Positions 33,777-43,316 of a DNA stretch of 55,141 bases are shown piece after piece. The DNA is from an uncultured Pelagibacteraceae bacterium (lineage in GTDB: Bacteria > Pseudomonadota > Alphaproteobacteria > Pelagibacterales > Pelagibacteraceae): positions 1-55,141 of the forward strand of contig CACNVX010000006.1 of assembly GCA_902624045.1 (NCBI GenBank), given 5' to 3'. Position 1 is the first letter of the stretch; every line of letters starts with the position of its first letter. The notes under the pieces are model-generated. The model did not search any database, was not told the DNA's origin, and saw only the letters and a program-made list of their open reading frames with translations. A program made the translations under genes and the position numbers.

Positions 33777-36772
33777 TGTCTCAAGATTTCAGATTAGAAA
33801 GTATTGGATTAATTAATAGAGATAAAAAATTATCATTTAAATTCAATGGTAAAAAATATTTTGGATATGAAGGCGATACTTTGGCATCTGCTTTACTTGC
33901 AAATGGTGTTCATTTAGTTGGTAGAAGTTTTAAATATCATAGGCCAAGAGGTTTCTTTGGAGCAGGAGTAGATGAGCCTTATGCAATAGTTCAGCTTTAC
34001 AGAAATAATGAAACTGAGCCAAATATAAAAGCAACTGAGCAAGAGCTTTTTGACGGTTTAGAGGCAAAAAGTGTAAATTGTTGGCCAAGTGTTAATTTTG
34101 ATATTGGTGCAATTAATAATTTTTTAAAGATTTTTTTACCTGCAGGCTTCTATTATAAAACTTTTATGTGGCCAAAAAGTTTTTGGTATAGAATTTATGA
34201 GCCATTTATAAGAAAAGCGGCTGGATTAGGTGTAGCGTCTACAAAACATGACAAAGAAAGATACGAGCACAAATACGAATATTGTGATTTACTGATAGCT
34301 GGATCAGGACCATCTGGTTTGTCTAGCGCATATGCAGCTGCAAAAAACGGAGCAAAAGTAATTTTAGCAGAAGATAAACCAAGATTTGGCGGATCTTTAT
34401 TAACAAGCGATGTGAATATTGGAAACCAATCTGGAAAAGATTGGGCTGAGGGAATAATTGCTGAACTTAAAACAATGCCAAATGTTGTGGTAAAAAATAG
34501 ATCTCAAATCTTTGGCTATTATGATCACAACATGCTTGTAATGTCGGAAAAGGTAAGTGATCATTTACCAAAAACTAAAAAATATCATCCAAATAAAAGA
34601 TTATGGTACATCCGAGCAAAAGAAGTTTTAATTTCATCAGGATCTATTGAAAGACCAATAGTTTTTGGAAATAATGATACGCCAGGTGTAATGCTTTCTT
34701 CTGCTGCTAAAGAATACTTAAAAGTTTATGGAGTTTTAGTTGGAAAAAATCCATTGATATTTACAAATAATGATAGTGGATATGAAACAGCTATTGAATT
34801 TCAAAAGCATGGAGTACAACCAGTAATATTAGATTCAAGAAAAAATCCTGATTCTGAAATTATTGATGAGGCAAAAAGTTTAGGAATAGATATTAAAAAT
34901 TCTTATGTAGTTGTCGCAGCGCAAGGATATAAAAAAGTAAAATCTGCTGATGTAGCGAGCATTTCTGATGACAAAAAACAACTTGGGAAAATAGAAAATA
35001 TTAAATGTGATTGTATATGTGTTTCTGGTTTTTGGACACCGTCTATTCATTTAGCCTCTCAATCAGGAAATAAAACTAAGTTTAAAGAGGAAATTGATGC
35101 ATTTGTTCCTGGAATCTCAAAACAACAAGAGACAACTTTAGGAGCTGCTAACGGAGTATTCTCTTTAGAGGAAACTTTGCAAACTTCATTTGCAAAAGGA
35201 AGAGAGTTATCAAAAAAAATAACTGATAATGATAATGAAGTAAGCATTCCAAACGTAGTTGAAAAAAAATCTTCTAAACATGATAAGTTTTGGTGTGTTC
35301 CATTACCAGCAGGAAAAAATTATAAAAGATTTCTAGATTTTCAAAATGATGTTGCTGTATCGGATATAGAAATAGCTCTTAGAGAAGGTTATAGATCAAT
35401 CGAGCATGTCAAAAGATATACCACGCTTGGTATGGCAACCGACCAAGGTAAAACAAGTAACTTAAATGGCTTACAGTTGGTATCAGAAATTGAAAATAAA
35501 GTTGTTCCAGCTGTAGGTCATACTACTTTTAGACCTCCATATACACCTATTTCAATTGGTGCAATTGTTGGAAGAGAAGTTGGAAAACATTCAAAACCAA
35601 CAAGAAAATCCCCAATGCATGCTTGGCATGAAAAAAATAATGCCGTTTTCGTTGACGCAGGTGTTTGGTTAAGACCTAGATATTATAAGAGGGGAAATGA
35701 AAATTTATTTGAAGGATCTAAGAGAGAAGCAAAAAATGTTAGAACAAATGTTGGTGTTTGTGATGTAACGACACTTGGTAAAATTGATATAAAAGGGCCA
35801 GATGCGGCAGAGTTATTAAATAGAGTTTATACTAATGCTTGGTTAAAATTGCCAGTGGGTAAAGCTAGGTATGGAGTAATGCTAAGAGAAGATGGTATTG
35901 TCATGGATGATGGAACTACTACAAGAATTTCTGAAAACCATTATCACATGACTACTACAACGGCACAAGCAGCAAATGTTCTTTCACATTTAGAATATTA
36001 CTTACAATTAGTCTGGCCTGAATTAAATGTAAATGTTGTTTCAACAACAGAACAATGGGCAGGAGCGGCCATTGCAGGACCAAAATCTAGAGATGTTTTA
36101 CAAAAATTATTTCCAAATTTAGACGTATCTAATGAAGGACTACCTTTTATGGGCTACATGGAAGGAGATTTATTTGGAGTAAAAGCTAGAATTTTTAGAA
36201 TATCTTTTTCAGGTGAGCTTGCATATGAAGTTAATGTAGAGTCTGACAATGGAAACTTTATGTGGGAAAAAATAATGGAAGTAGGTGAAGATTTTAAAAT
36301 TCAACCATATGGAACAGAAGCATTATCAACTTTGAGAATTGAAATGGGACATGTTGCTGGATCAGAACTTGATGGTAGAACAATTCCATATGATAACTCC
36401 TTAGAGGGTCTTGTCAGTAAAAAGAAGGATTTTATTGGAAAAAGGTCATTACAAAGGTCTGCATTTACAGCTGAAGATAGACAAAAAATTGTAGGAGTAG
36501 TTCCTTTAGATAAAAAAACAAGTATACCAGAAGGCTCTCATTTAGTTAAAGATGACAAAGCACCATTACCAAATCCTAAATTAGGTCATATCTCTGCATC
36601 ATGTTGGAGTGTTGAATATGACAATCCTTTTTCCTTAGCAATTTTGAAGGATGGAAAAAATATGATTGGTGAAAAACTTTTTGCAATGTCACCACTTAAA
36701 AATAAAGTAATACCTGTAGAGATAGTTTCATCACATTATGTAGATCCAAAAGGTGAAAGGGTTAGATCATGA
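33776..36772 (+). CDS. soxA: Sarcosine oxidase alpha subunit
   Basis: At 998 residues this is a full-length SoxA. The N-terminal domain (about 10-110) has [15 protein letters not shown] and the S-F-K-Y-H-R-P-R-G motif. A pyridine-nucleotide-type domain follows with [13 protein letters not shown] (about 175-187). The C-terminal part (about 600-990) is a GcvT-like tetrahydrofolate domain with [23 protein letters not shown] and S-F-S-G-E-L-A-Y-E. Methyl carbon is transferred to THF here as 5,10-methylene-THF. The stop overlaps the soxG start by four bases (ATGA). Confidence 0.92.
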   Translation: MSQDFRLESIGLINRDKKLSFKFNGKKYFGYEGDTLASALLANGVHLVGRSFKYHRPRGFFGAGVDEPYAIVQLYRNNETEPNIKATEQELFDGLEAKSVNCWPSVNFDIGAINNFLKIFLPAGFYYKTFMWPKSFWYRIYEPFIRKAAGLGVASTKHDKERYEHKYEYCDLLIAGSGPSGLSSAYAAAKNGAKVILAEDKPRFGGSLLTSDVNIGNQSGKDWAEGIIAELKTMPNVVVKNRSQIFGYYDHNMLVMSEKVSDHLPKTKKYHPNKRLWYIRAKEVLISSGSIERPIVFGNNDTPGVMLSSAAKEYLKVYGVLVGKNPLIFTNNDSGYETAIEFQKHGVQPVILDSRKNPDSEIIDEAKSLGIDIKNSYVVVAAQGYKKVKSADVASISDDKKQLGKIENIKCDCICVSGFWTPSIHLASQSGNKTKFKEEIDAFVPGISKQQETTLGAANGVFSLEETLQTSFAKGRELSKKITDNDNEVSIPNVVEKKSSKHDKFWCVPLPAGKNYKRFLDFQNDVAVSDIEIALREGYRSIEHVKRYTTLGMATDQGKTSNLNGLQLVSEIENKVVPAVGHTTFRPPYTPISIGAIVGREVGKHSKPTRKSPMHAWHEKNNAVFVDAGVWLRPRYYKRGNENLFEGSKREAKNVRTNVGVCDVTTLGKIDIKGPDAAELLNRVYTNAWLKLPVGKARYGVMLREDGIVMDDGTTTRISENHYHMTTTTAQAANVLSHLEYYLQLVWPELNVNVVSTTEQWAGAAIAGPKSRDVLQKLFPNLDVSNEGLPFMGYMEGDLFGVKARIFRISFSGELAYEVNVESDNGNFMWEKIMEVGEDFKIQPYGTEALSTLRIEMGHVAGSELDGRTIPYDNSLEGLVSKKKDFIGKRSLQRSAFTAEDRQKIVGVVPLDKKTSIPEGSHLVKDDKAPLPNPKLGHISASCWSVEYDNPFSLAILKDGKNMIGEKLFAMSPLKNKVIPVEIVSSHYVDPKGERVRS

Positions 36773-37356
36773 CTTTAGTTTCGGCTTTAGCAAATATTAA
36801 TACCAAAGGCCAATTTGGAGATTATGATGGTAAAAATGAAAATGATTTACTCAAAATATCTGAAATCAAAAATTTACTAATTATTCAAATAGTTCAGTAT
36901 AAAAACTCCTCAGCTTCATATGAAAGTATTGATGTTGATGGTTTGAAACTAAAAAACGAACCTCAAACTGTAGTATTTAATGACAACACAAGGATTATGT
37001 GGAATGGGCCAAAGAACTGGCTTTTAGTATCAACAAAAAAAGATTTAGTTAAAAATGTACTGAACGAATTTAAAGATACAGACTTTGCTGTGACAGATTT
37101 ATCTCACTCAAGAGCAATCATTGAAATTGAGGGAAAAGAAACGATTGAAGTTTTAAAAAAAGGGTGCCCGTTTAATTTCAACACATTGAAGAAAAATAAT
37201 TCAATAAATTCAACTTATAATGGAATAGCTATGACTGTTGACAAGTTAAACGACAATCCAAACAAAGTAAGGTTGTTTGCTTTAAGAAGTTTCGGAGAAT
37301 CTTTTTATCATTCTATTACAGATGCATCTTTAGAATTTGGCTTTAAATCTTTTTAA
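36769..37356 (+). CDS. soxG: Sarcosine oxidase gamma subunit
   Basis: The 195-residue protein fits SoxG: a middle segment [11 protein letters not shown], then [13 protein letters not shown] and a C-terminal [12 protein letters not shown] motif. SoxG resembles a reduced GcvT-type domain and is needed for a complete heterotetramer. It is translationally coupled to soxA and ends four bases inside the convergent permease gene. Confidence 0.87.
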   Translation: MTLVSALANINTKGQFGDYDGKNENDLLKISEIKNLLIIQIVQYKNSSASYESIDVDGLKLKNEPQTVVFNDNTRIMWNGPKNWLLVSTKKDLVKNVLNEFKDTDFAVTDLSHSRAIIEIEGKETIEVLKKGCPFNFNTLKKNNSINSTYNGIAMTVDKLNDNPNKVRLFALRSFGESFYHSITDASLEFGFKSF

Positions 37357-38210
37357 TCCCTTGTTGCAATATAAACACCTATAGAGGTGATTAAAAATCC
37401 AACTAAATCCAATCTAGTTAAATTTTCATTTAAGAAGAACCATGCCATAAAAGCAGATGTTGCTGGTATTAAGAAAAAAATAGAAACAGTCTTGCTTGCC
37501 GAATTATTTTTTATTAAATACATTAATATTGTAAATGCTCCAAATGATACCAAAAATACTTGATGGCTCATTGCAATAATAAATGTTCTTGAAAAATCAA
37601 TGTGTGGATCGACAAATAAAACAACTATTAATAAATGAAATAAACAACCACCAAGAGCTTGATTCATATTACTTACAGATAAAGGTAAGTTGTTGCTTAA
37701 TTTTTTTTGCCATAATGTTGAAAAAGTAATAGCTAATAACGCAATTATTGTTGCTATCAATCCAGATGCTGGTATTTTAGAGCCAACATCAAAACCTAAT
37801 ACAAGTCCTGCACCCGCAAATCCTAATAAAACACCTACCCACTGTTTTATAGATACTTTTTCATTTAAAATTGGACCACTTAATGCATTTGTGAGTATTG
37901 GTTGCAGGGTTACGATCAATGCTGCAATTGCTGTAGGCATACCTATTGAAATTGAGTAAAAGACACCACCAAGATAAAAACCATGGAATAATACGCCGCT
38001 AAATAAAGATTCAAAAAAATTTTTTCTATTAACTAAAATTTTTTGTTTTGAATAAATAGAAAATAAAAAAAAACCAAAAGCAACAAAAGCAAATCTAAAA
38101 GCTAAAGCAGCAAATGGATCACTATTATCTATGATAGGTTTAGTCGTTATGAATGCGGATGACCATAGAATTACGAATATATAAGGAAAAATTTTAATCA
38201 TTATATTCAA
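37353..38210 (-). CDS. DMT superfamily (EamA) transporter
   Basis: This 285-residue integral membrane protein has ten hydrophobic helices arranged as two EamA repeats. The first begins near [18 protein letters not shown], and the second begins after L-G-F-D-V-G-S-K-I. EamA proteins export or import small metabolites, including amino acids and purines; the substrate cannot be read from the sequence. It is convergent with soxG and overlaps it by 4 bases, while its start faces the small hypothetical gene at 38303. Confidence 0.85.
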   Translation of the reverse strand: MNIMIKIFPYIFVILWSSAFITTKPIIDNSDPFAALAFRFAFVAFGFFLFSIYSKQKILVNRKNFFESLFSGVLFHGFYLGGVFYSISIGMPTAIAALIVTLQPILTNALSGPILNEKVSIKQWVGVLLGFAGAGLVLGFDVGSKIPASGLIATIIALLAITFSTLWQKKLSNNLPLSVSNMNQALGGCLFHLLIVVLFVDPHIDFSRTFIIAMSHQVFLVSFGAFTILMYLIKNNSASKTVSIFFLIPATSAFMAWFFLNENLTRLDLVGFLITSIGVYIATRD

Positions 38211-38302
38211 TAAAAAAAAAATTAAGTAAAATCAAATAAATCAATACCTATATTGAACATATTAAATATAGAAATGAAATACCAAATCACTTATGTTTCA
38301 CC

Positions 38303-38608
38303 ATGAATTTGAGACTCTTTAGAATTTTAACAATTTTACTATCTTATTTCTTTTTGACAGGTTTTGTACCTATTCTTTCATTAGTCGGCCCAGGTGTAAC
38401 AGCTCTTACCTCGGGTAGCATCTATAAAGCTAGTGCACAATTCATGGTTAATCAATATATAGAAAAAGAAACTGGGAAAAATTCTTTTGCTTTAATTAAA
38501 GAAACGTTAGTTAATGAAAAAATAGATAATCAAAATTTACAAAAATTACTTAAAAAACGAATAGAGATTACGAGATCAGTGCTTAAGTTAAATAATATTA
38601 ATCAATAA
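38303..38608 (+). CDS. Small exported or membrane-anchored hypothetical protein
   Basis: The 101 residues start with a hydrophobic N-terminal region (about 5-38, L-L-S-Y-F-F-L-T-G-F-V-P-I-L-S-L-V-G-P-G-V-T-A), which may be an uncleaved anchor or a signal peptide. A Ser/Ala-rich linker and a basic helical tail (K-L-L-K-K-R-I-E-I-T-R-S-V) follow. I do not recognise a family. It ends inside the tail-to-tail overlap (11 bases) with the next gene on the other strand. Confidence 0.6.
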   Translation: MNLRLFRILTILLSYFFLTGFVPILSLVGPGVTALTSGSIYKASAQFMVNQYIEKETGKNSFALIKETLVNEKIDNQNLQKLLKKRIEITRSVLKLNNINQ

Positions 38609-39038
38609 TATTTAGATATATCAATTTTTTTTGATTAGTTTCTTTACACCACATTTCATAGCTTTCACAAACTCTCCATAAATGATCAAAAGCACGTTGT
38701 GAAATTTCCAATGGAAAGTGACTTTTAGTATAATAAAGTTTAGGAATTTTCATTAAAAATTTTAACATTGACTCTTTTTGAAGCTCTAAAAGTCTTAAAG
38801 TTTCTCCGTCAATTTTTTTTTTAGAAACAGAGTCAACAAATTTATTATTTTTAAGTTCTAAAAACCACCTATCGTGAAATTCTCCAGAACTTAAACTGTC
38901 ATATTCCTTGGTAGTCATAAAAATCTCAAATGCCTGTATGTTGTTAATTTCAGGATTTTGTTTTTTGATTTCTATTATATTTGAGTATACAAATTCAGCA
39001 GCTCTTAGCACATATGGTTTTTCAATCTTGTTAGGCAT
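38598..39038 (-). CDS. Hypothetical protein, 146 residues
   Basis: This soluble, mostly helical protein is rich in Lys, Glu and aromatic residues, with segments such as A-E-F-V-Y-S-N-I-I-E-I, F-H-D-R-W-F-L-E-L and A-F-D-H-L-W-R-V-C-E-S-Y-E-M-W. It has no signal peptide, membrane helix or metal-binding pattern. It starts 3 bases past the stop of the aspartate/glutamate racemase gene on the same strand, so the two are probably co-transcribed. No function can be assigned from sequence. Confidence 0.6.
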   Translation of the reverse strand: MPNKIEKPYVLRAAEFVYSNIIEIKKQNPEINNIQAFEIFMTTKEYDSLSSGEFHDRWFLELKNNKFVDSVSKKKIDGETLRLLELQKESMLKFLMKIPKLYYTKSHFPLEISQRAFDHLWRVCESYEMWCKETNQKKLIYLNIID

Positions 39039-39041
39039 AAG

Positions 39042-39788
39042 CTAATTTTTATGTTTAACCATAGCTGAATGAGCCAAAATTAAATTAGGGTCTAAAAATA
39101 CTTTTGAAGATTTTATTTTTTTGAATGATTTAAATGCAAAAATTGCAATTGGTAGCTCAGTACAACCTAAAATAATTTTTTTACATTTCATTTTAATCAA
39201 AGAGTCAATCGCAGGTTTAATCGCTTTTGCTGCAGCTTTTACATTACCCATTTTAACAAATTTTATAGCTTTATTAACTGATAATTTTTGTATTTTTTTA
39301 GATGGCTCAATTAATTTGTAATCATTATCAAAAAATTTTTTGTAGACTCCAGTTTCAAGAGTTCCTTCAGTAGCCAAAAGACCAACCTTTGAATTTTTCT
39401 TACATTTTTTCTTTGTAAACTTAAAAACTTCTTTTGGCATGTTGATTATGGGAATATTTATTTTTTTTTGTAAATCATCAAACCAATAATGCGCAGTATT
39501 ACATGGTATAACTATAAATTTACATTTATTTTTTTCTAGAAGCTTACACCCTTTTAGTAAACTTAATAAAACTCTATTATATTTTTCTTTCCTTGTTTTA
39601 TTACTAGATTTGTTTGATAAATTCTTTGTTTGAGAACCTATTGACTCAGGTCTCCCAGGAATATTAGATTTGTTATAAAGTAAAAATAGCGGATACTCTT
39701 GATCAATTTTTCCCCTGTTTAATACTGCAAGCTTATTACAAAAATCAAGACCTGCTTGAGTTCCCATTCCACCTAAAATTCCAATCAT
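39042..39788 (-). CDS. Aspartate/glutamate racemase family protein
   Basis: The 248-residue protein begins M-I-G-I-L-G-G-M-G-T-Q-A-G-L-D-F, the usual start of the family. It has two catalytic cysteines for two-base racemisation: C96 in V-I-P-C-N-T-A-H-Y and C209 in I-L-G-C-T-E-L-P. Members interconvert L- and D-aspartate or glutamate and sometimes other amino acids. The precise substrate is open. Very high lysine content reflects the AT-rich genome. The gene lies between the cold-shock gene and a hypothetical gene on the same strand. Confidence 0.82.
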   Translation of the reverse strand: MIGILGGMGTQAGLDFCNKLAVLNRGKIDQEYPLFLLYNKSNIPGRPESIGSQTKNLSNKSSNKTRKEKYNRVLLSLLKGCKLLEKNKCKFIVIPCNTAHYWFDDLQKKINIPIINMPKEVFKFTKKKCKKNSKVGLLATEGTLETGVYKKFFDNDYKLIEPSKKIQKLSVNKAIKFVKMGNVKAAAKAIKPAIDSLIKMKCKKIILGCTELPIAIFAFKSFKKIKSSKVFLDPNLILAHSAMVKHKN

Positions 39789-39861
39789 ATTTTGATTAAT
39801 GTATTAAATTTTATATTGAATTTTATAATTAAAAATTGTGTTTAAAGGTTGTCGTAGAGGT

Positions 39862-39912
39862 ATTGGCTGAAGAACATTTTTTTTGAAAATTAAATTAAAT
39901 TTTTCAGCCAAT
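39862..39912 (-). other. Long stem-loop in the 3' region of the cold-shock gene
   Basis: ATTGGCTGAA (39862-39871) and TTCAGCCAAT (39903-39912) form a perfect 10-bp stem enclosing a 31-base AT-rich loop. The loop could itself pair through its AAATT/AATTT stretches. The element starts 13 bases past the cold-shock stop on the minus strand. No T-tract follows on that strand, so it looks more like an mRNA-stabilising or processing hairpin than a simple terminator. Confidence 0.55.
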
Positions 39913-39925
39913 AGGAAGTGTGAAA

Positions 39926-40132
39926 TTATGCAGTTTTTAAGTTAACTGCTGAAGGACCTTTAGGACCATCTTCAACATCGAAAGTCAAAGCTTGACCCTC
40001 ATCTAAACCGTTCATACCAGCATCTCTTACTGCTGAAACATGTACAAATACATCTTTTTCTTTATCTTCTCTTTCAATAAAACCAAAACCTTTGGTTGGA
40101 TTGAACCATTTTACTTTTCCTTGTAGACTCAT
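39926..40132 (-). CDS. csp: Cold-shock protein
   Basis: This single cold-shock domain protein of 68 residues binds single-stranded nucleic acid. RNP1 is K-G-F-G-F-I (14-19) and RNP2 is V-F-V-H-V (28-32). The start [11 protein letters not shown] and the end segment [10 protein letters not shown] are typical. It may act as an RNA chaperone in the cold or constitutively. Upstream, a leader of about 110 bases contains the small inverted repeat ATTACTT/AAGTAAT (40163-40182), which could form a 5' leader hairpin. Confidence 0.95.
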   Translation of the reverse strand: MSLQGKVKWFNPTKGFGFIEREDKEKDVFVHVSAVRDAGMNGLDEGQALTFDVEDGPKGPSAVNLKTA

Positions 40133-40246
40133 ATTTTTCTTCTTACATTTTGTTATTTAATTATTACTTATAATTAAGTAATCCTGGCTTTGTTTAGATT
40201 TTAAGGGGTTTTGTCAACTAAATATATTAATATTTAAAAAATAATA

Positions 40247-40714
40247 TTAAATGTTGTCAATTAGCTTTGTTAAATAAACAGAATTTACATCCTCCTTGTA
40301 GTGCGCGAAAGGTTCGCACATAATAAATCCAGTTTTTTTGAATAATCTTCTCGCTGGAATGAAAAAATCACCAGCACCCGTTTCAATACTTAATCTTTTT
40401 ATTTTAAGTTTTTTTGCTTCGTTTATTAAGTGATTAATAACATTAATACCTTGACCTTGATTTCTAAAATTATCATGAATTCTTATTGATTTAAATTCTC
40501 CATGTTCTTTATCTAAAAATTTTAAAGCACCACAACCAATCAATTTTTCTTTATCCCACAAACTCCAAAATTTTATGGATGATATTTTTAAACCGGGAAT
40601 ATCTAAAACATGAGCACTCCCCTCTGGGGAAGCAGCTCTAAGCTCAATAAAATGTCTTATTAGAAGCTCATTAACTTCTGGATTATCAAAATTACCTTCT
40701 ATCGATCTTAACAT
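40247..40714 (-). CDS. GNAT family N-acetyltransferase
   Basis: The 155 residues have a GNAT fold pattern: beta strand L-I-G-C-G-A-L-K-F-L, E-F-K-S-I-R-I-H, then the acetyl-CoA motif N-F-R-N-Q-G-Q-G-I-N-V-I-N-H-L, and a later S-I-E-T-G-A. The CoA loop R-x-x-G-x-G-x-x is recognisable as R-N-Q-G-Q-G-I. The acceptor is unknown. The gene follows purK immediately (purE-purK-GNAT on the minus strand), but a role in purine synthesis is not implied by the fold. Confidence 0.82.
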   Translation of the reverse strand: MLRSIEGNFDNPEVNELLIRHFIELRAASPEGSAHVLDIPGLKISSIKFWSLWDKEKLIGCGALKFLDKEHGEFKSIRIHDNFRNQGQGINVINHLINEAKKLKIKRLSIETGAGDFFIPARRLFKKTGFIMCEPFAHYKEDVNSVYLTKLIDNI

Positions 40715-41761
40715 TTATATTAAAGTTGTAATATGTCCCATTTTTCTTTTTTCTTTAACTTCTTTTTTTAAATAATCAAAAAAAAATTCGTTGTCATTAA
40801 ACTTTTTAATATTTCTAAAATGTGTAATTTGATCACCAAGTAAATTCATCATTTTAGCATTAGATATTTTTATTAATGGAATTTGCTCTAAACCACATAC
40901 AGCTCTTATATGATTTTCAAATTGACTTACATTAAAAGCATTTATTGTTAGATGTCCTGAGTTGTGAACTCTTGGAGCAATCTCATTAACATAAAGATTA
41001 TCATTTCTATCAATAAAAAATTCTACACATAAAGTTCCGATATATTTTAGTTCTTCAGCTATTAGCATCGCCCATTCTTTAGATTGATTAAAAATCTTCT
41101 CATTAATTTCAGCAGGAATTTTTGAATATTTTAAAATTTGATCCTCATGTGTATTTTCGATTGGATCGTATATCTCATATTTGTTGTTACTAAATCTTGT
41201 AATGATAATAGAAATTTCTTTTTTTAATTTAACAAGTTTTTCAAGAATATATCCTTTTGAAAAATCAATATTTAATGAATAAAGTTCGTTGGCAGATTTA
41301 ATTTGATATTGACCTTTGCCATCATAACCAAGTGTTGTAGTTTTTAATATTCCTGGTAAAAAATCTTCTAAGGCATCTATGTCAGATTTTTTTTCAATCG
41401 AAACATATCTGGTTGTTCTAATATTTAATTTATTAACAAAATCTTTTTCAGCCAATCGATGTTGAATTAATCTATTAACTGAAGGCTTTGGTAAAACAGG
41501 TTTAAATTTATTTATTTCATTTAATGTTTCATATGGAATATTTTCAAATTCATAAGTAACCAAATTAACTAGATTTATAAATTCTGATATCTTTTCTTTA
41601 TTATCATAACTTCCAGTAACAAATTGATTGCAAAAATTTTGCGCTGGTGCATCTATATCATCACAAAAAACAACGGTTTTAACATTTAATTTTTTAGCTG
41701 CTATTGCGAGCATACTTCCAAGTTGACCACCCCCAATAATTCCTAGAGTAAGTTCAGACAT
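40715..41761 (-). CDS. purK: 5-(carboxyamino)imidazole ribonucleotide synthase
   Basis: PurK uses ATP and bicarbonate to carboxylate AIR to N5-CAIR. The 348-residue ATP-grasp protein begins with L-G-I-I-G-G-G-Q-L-G-S-M-L-A (6-19) and has the L-K-T-T-T-L-G-Y-D-G-K-G-Q-Y ATP-grasp loop. It also has V-E-F-F-I-D with E-I-A-P-R-V-H-N-S-G-H-L-T, a family-typical metal and substrate site. It is 2 bases from the purE stop and adjoins the GNAT gene. The two purine genes form a standard operon. Confidence 0.94.
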   Translation of the reverse strand: MSELTLGIIGGGQLGSMLAIAAKKLNVKTVVFCDDIDAPAQNFCNQFVTGSYDNKEKISEFINLVNLVTYEFENIPYETLNEINKFKPVLPKPSVNRLIQHRLAEKDFVNKLNIRTTRYVSIEKKSDIDALEDFLPGILKTTTLGYDGKGQYQIKSANELYSLNIDFSKGYILEKLVKLKKEISIIITRFSNNKYEIYDPIENTHEDQILKYSKIPAEINEKIFNQSKEWAMLIAEELKYIGTLCVEFFIDRNDNLYVNEIAPRVHNSGHLTINAFNVSQFENHIRAVCGLEQIPLIKISNAKMMNLLGDQITHFRNIKKFNDNEFFFDYLKKEVKEKRKMGHITTLI

Positions 41762-41762
41762 T

Positions 41763-42254
41763 TTATTTAGGAATTTTTTTTACAGACTTGGTTTGCGAGG
41801 TTCTAAAATTTTTAAGCTTTTTTCGAACATTTGAATTATTAGTTGCAATTATTGCTGCAGCTAATAAAGCAGCATTAATTGCACCGTCTTCTCCTATTGC
41901 AAGGGTTCCTACAGGTATACCTTTAGGCATTTGTGCAATTGATAATAAACTGTCTAAACCTTTAAGTTTTTTACTTTCAATAGGAACACCAAGAACTGGC
42001 AAATTTGTAAGTGCCGATATCATACCCGGAAGATGAGCAGATCCTCCAGCACCAGCAATTATTACACCTATATGATTTTGTTCAATTTTTGCAGCATATT
42101 TATACATTCGTTGAGGCGTTCTATGAGCAGATATAATTTTAGTTTCAAACAAAACTCCAATTTTTTTCAGGGTTTTTTCAGCTAGTTTCATTATTTTATA
42201 ATCAGATTGGCTTCCCATTATAATTGAAACTTTTAATTTAGTATTTTTTTTCAT
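41763..42254 (-). CDS. purE: N5-carboxyaminoimidazole ribonucleotide mutase
   Basis: PurE rearranges N5-CAIR to CAIR. The 163-residue protein contains V-S-I-I-M-G-S-Q-S-D-Y-K-I-M near the N-terminus, the S-A-H-R-T-P segment and G-A-G-G-S-A-H-L-P-G-M, all family hallmarks, then G-V-P-I-E-S and Q-M-P-K-G-I-P-V-G-T. Length is normal for class I PurE. It is the first gene of the purE-purK-GNAT operon, and its start faces the dipeptidase-like gene on the other strand. Confidence 0.95.
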   Translation of the reverse strand: MKKNTKLKVSIIMGSQSDYKIMKLAEKTLKKIGVLFETKIISAHRTPQRMYKYAAKIEQNHIGVIIAGAGGSAHLPGMISALTNLPVLGVPIESKKLKGLDSLLSIAQMPKGIPVGTLAIGEDGAINAALLAAAIIATNNSNVRKKLKNFRTSQTKSVKKIPK

Positions 42255-42348
42255 GAAAATTGATCAATCTGTTTATTTCAAAATTAACTTAAAATTTCAA
42301 TAAAATTAATAGTATTTAAATTACATATTGATTAGAGTTAAGCATACA

Positions 42349-43314
42349 ATGAATTATAAAATTGATAATCTTCAATATTGTAAATGGTCTAGAAAAATCT
42401 TTGAGATTAATAGAGCAGCTGGTCTAGATGCTGTACATGTTACCATTGTTTATCATGAAGATTTTGATGAATTACAACTTGAAATAAATAAATGGGAAAA
42501 TTTATTTCGTGAGAACTCAGATTTAATTTTTCCTGGAAAAGATTTTAATGATATTGATAAAGCTAATAAAGAAAATAAAACTACTATATTCTTTGGTTTT
42601 CAAAATTGTTCACCAATTGAAGATGATATAAATCTTGTTGAAAAGGTTTATCAATTGGGATGTCGATTTATGCAACTCACTTATAATAACCAATCTTTAC
42701 TAGCAACAGGTTGTTATGAAAAAGTAGACAGTGGAGTTACAAATTTTGGACGTGAGGTTATTAGAGAGATGAATAGAGTTGGTCTTGTGGTTGACATGTC
42801 ACATTCTGCAGAAAAAAGTACTATAGATGCAATTGAGTTAAGTGAAAAACCAATTGCAATAACCCATGCAAACCCTTCTTTTTGGCATCCAGCGAAAAGA
42901 AATAAATCTTCAGATTTATTAAAAATTTTAAGTGACAGTGGTGGTATGTTGGGTTTGTCATTATATCCTCACCATTTAAAAGATAACACAAATTGTACTC
43001 TAGATAGTTTTTGTGAAATGATTGCAAAAACAGCTGAAATAATGAATTTAGACAAAATTGGAATAGGTTCTGATTTATGTTTAGATCACCCGGATACCGT
43101 TGTTGAATGGATGAGAAATGGATCATGGTCAAAAAGTAAAAATTTTGGTGAGGGGTCAAAAAATAAACCTGGTTTTCCAAAACAACCTGAATGGTTTCTT
43201 GATGCAAGAGGGTTTGCAAATATTGAAAAAGGTCTTAAAAAGGTAGGTTTTTCAGATATCGAGACAAATGGAATACTTGGAAATAACTGGTACAATTTTT
43301 ATAAATCAATTTAA
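42349..43314 (+). CDS. Renal-dipeptidase-like (M19) protein with altered metal site
   Basis: I prefer the ATG at 42349 (321 residues) over an in-frame TTG 21 bases upstream. The protein has the TIM-barrel pattern of M19 dipeptidases: F-G-F-Q-N-C (82-87), G-R-E-V-I-R-E-M-N-R-V-G-L-V-V-D-M-S-H (134-152), I-T-H-A-N-P-S (171-177) and G-I-G-S-D-L (238-243). The two metal-binding His (152 and 173) and the Asp (242) are present. The usual N-terminal H-x-D pair is absent and the bridging Glu is Gln85. It resembles the dipeptidase-like protein encoded beside the dimethylglycine genes of Pseudomonas. It may not be a dipeptidase at all. Three further genes follow tightly downstream. Confidence 0.72.
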   Translation: MNYKIDNLQYCKWSRKIFEINRAAGLDAVHVTIVYHEDFDELQLEINKWENLFRENSDLIFPGKDFNDIDKANKENKTTIFFGFQNCSPIEDDINLVEKVYQLGCRFMQLTYNNQSLLATGCYEKVDSGVTNFGREVIREMNRVGLVVDMSHSAEKSTIDAIELSEKPIAITHANPSFWHPAKRNKSSDLLKILSDSGGMLGLSLYPHHLKDNTNCTLDSFCEMIAKTAEIMNLDKIGIGSDLCLDHPDTVVEWMRNGSWSKSKNFGEGSKNKPGFPKQPEWFLDARGFANIEKGLKKVGFSDIETNGILGNNWYNFYKSI

Positions 43315-43316
43315 TT

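Noticed and set aside
43086..43295. Minus-strand frames inside the dipeptidase-like gene.
   Set aside because: They are opposite a protein with conserved family motifs and have no supporting signals.
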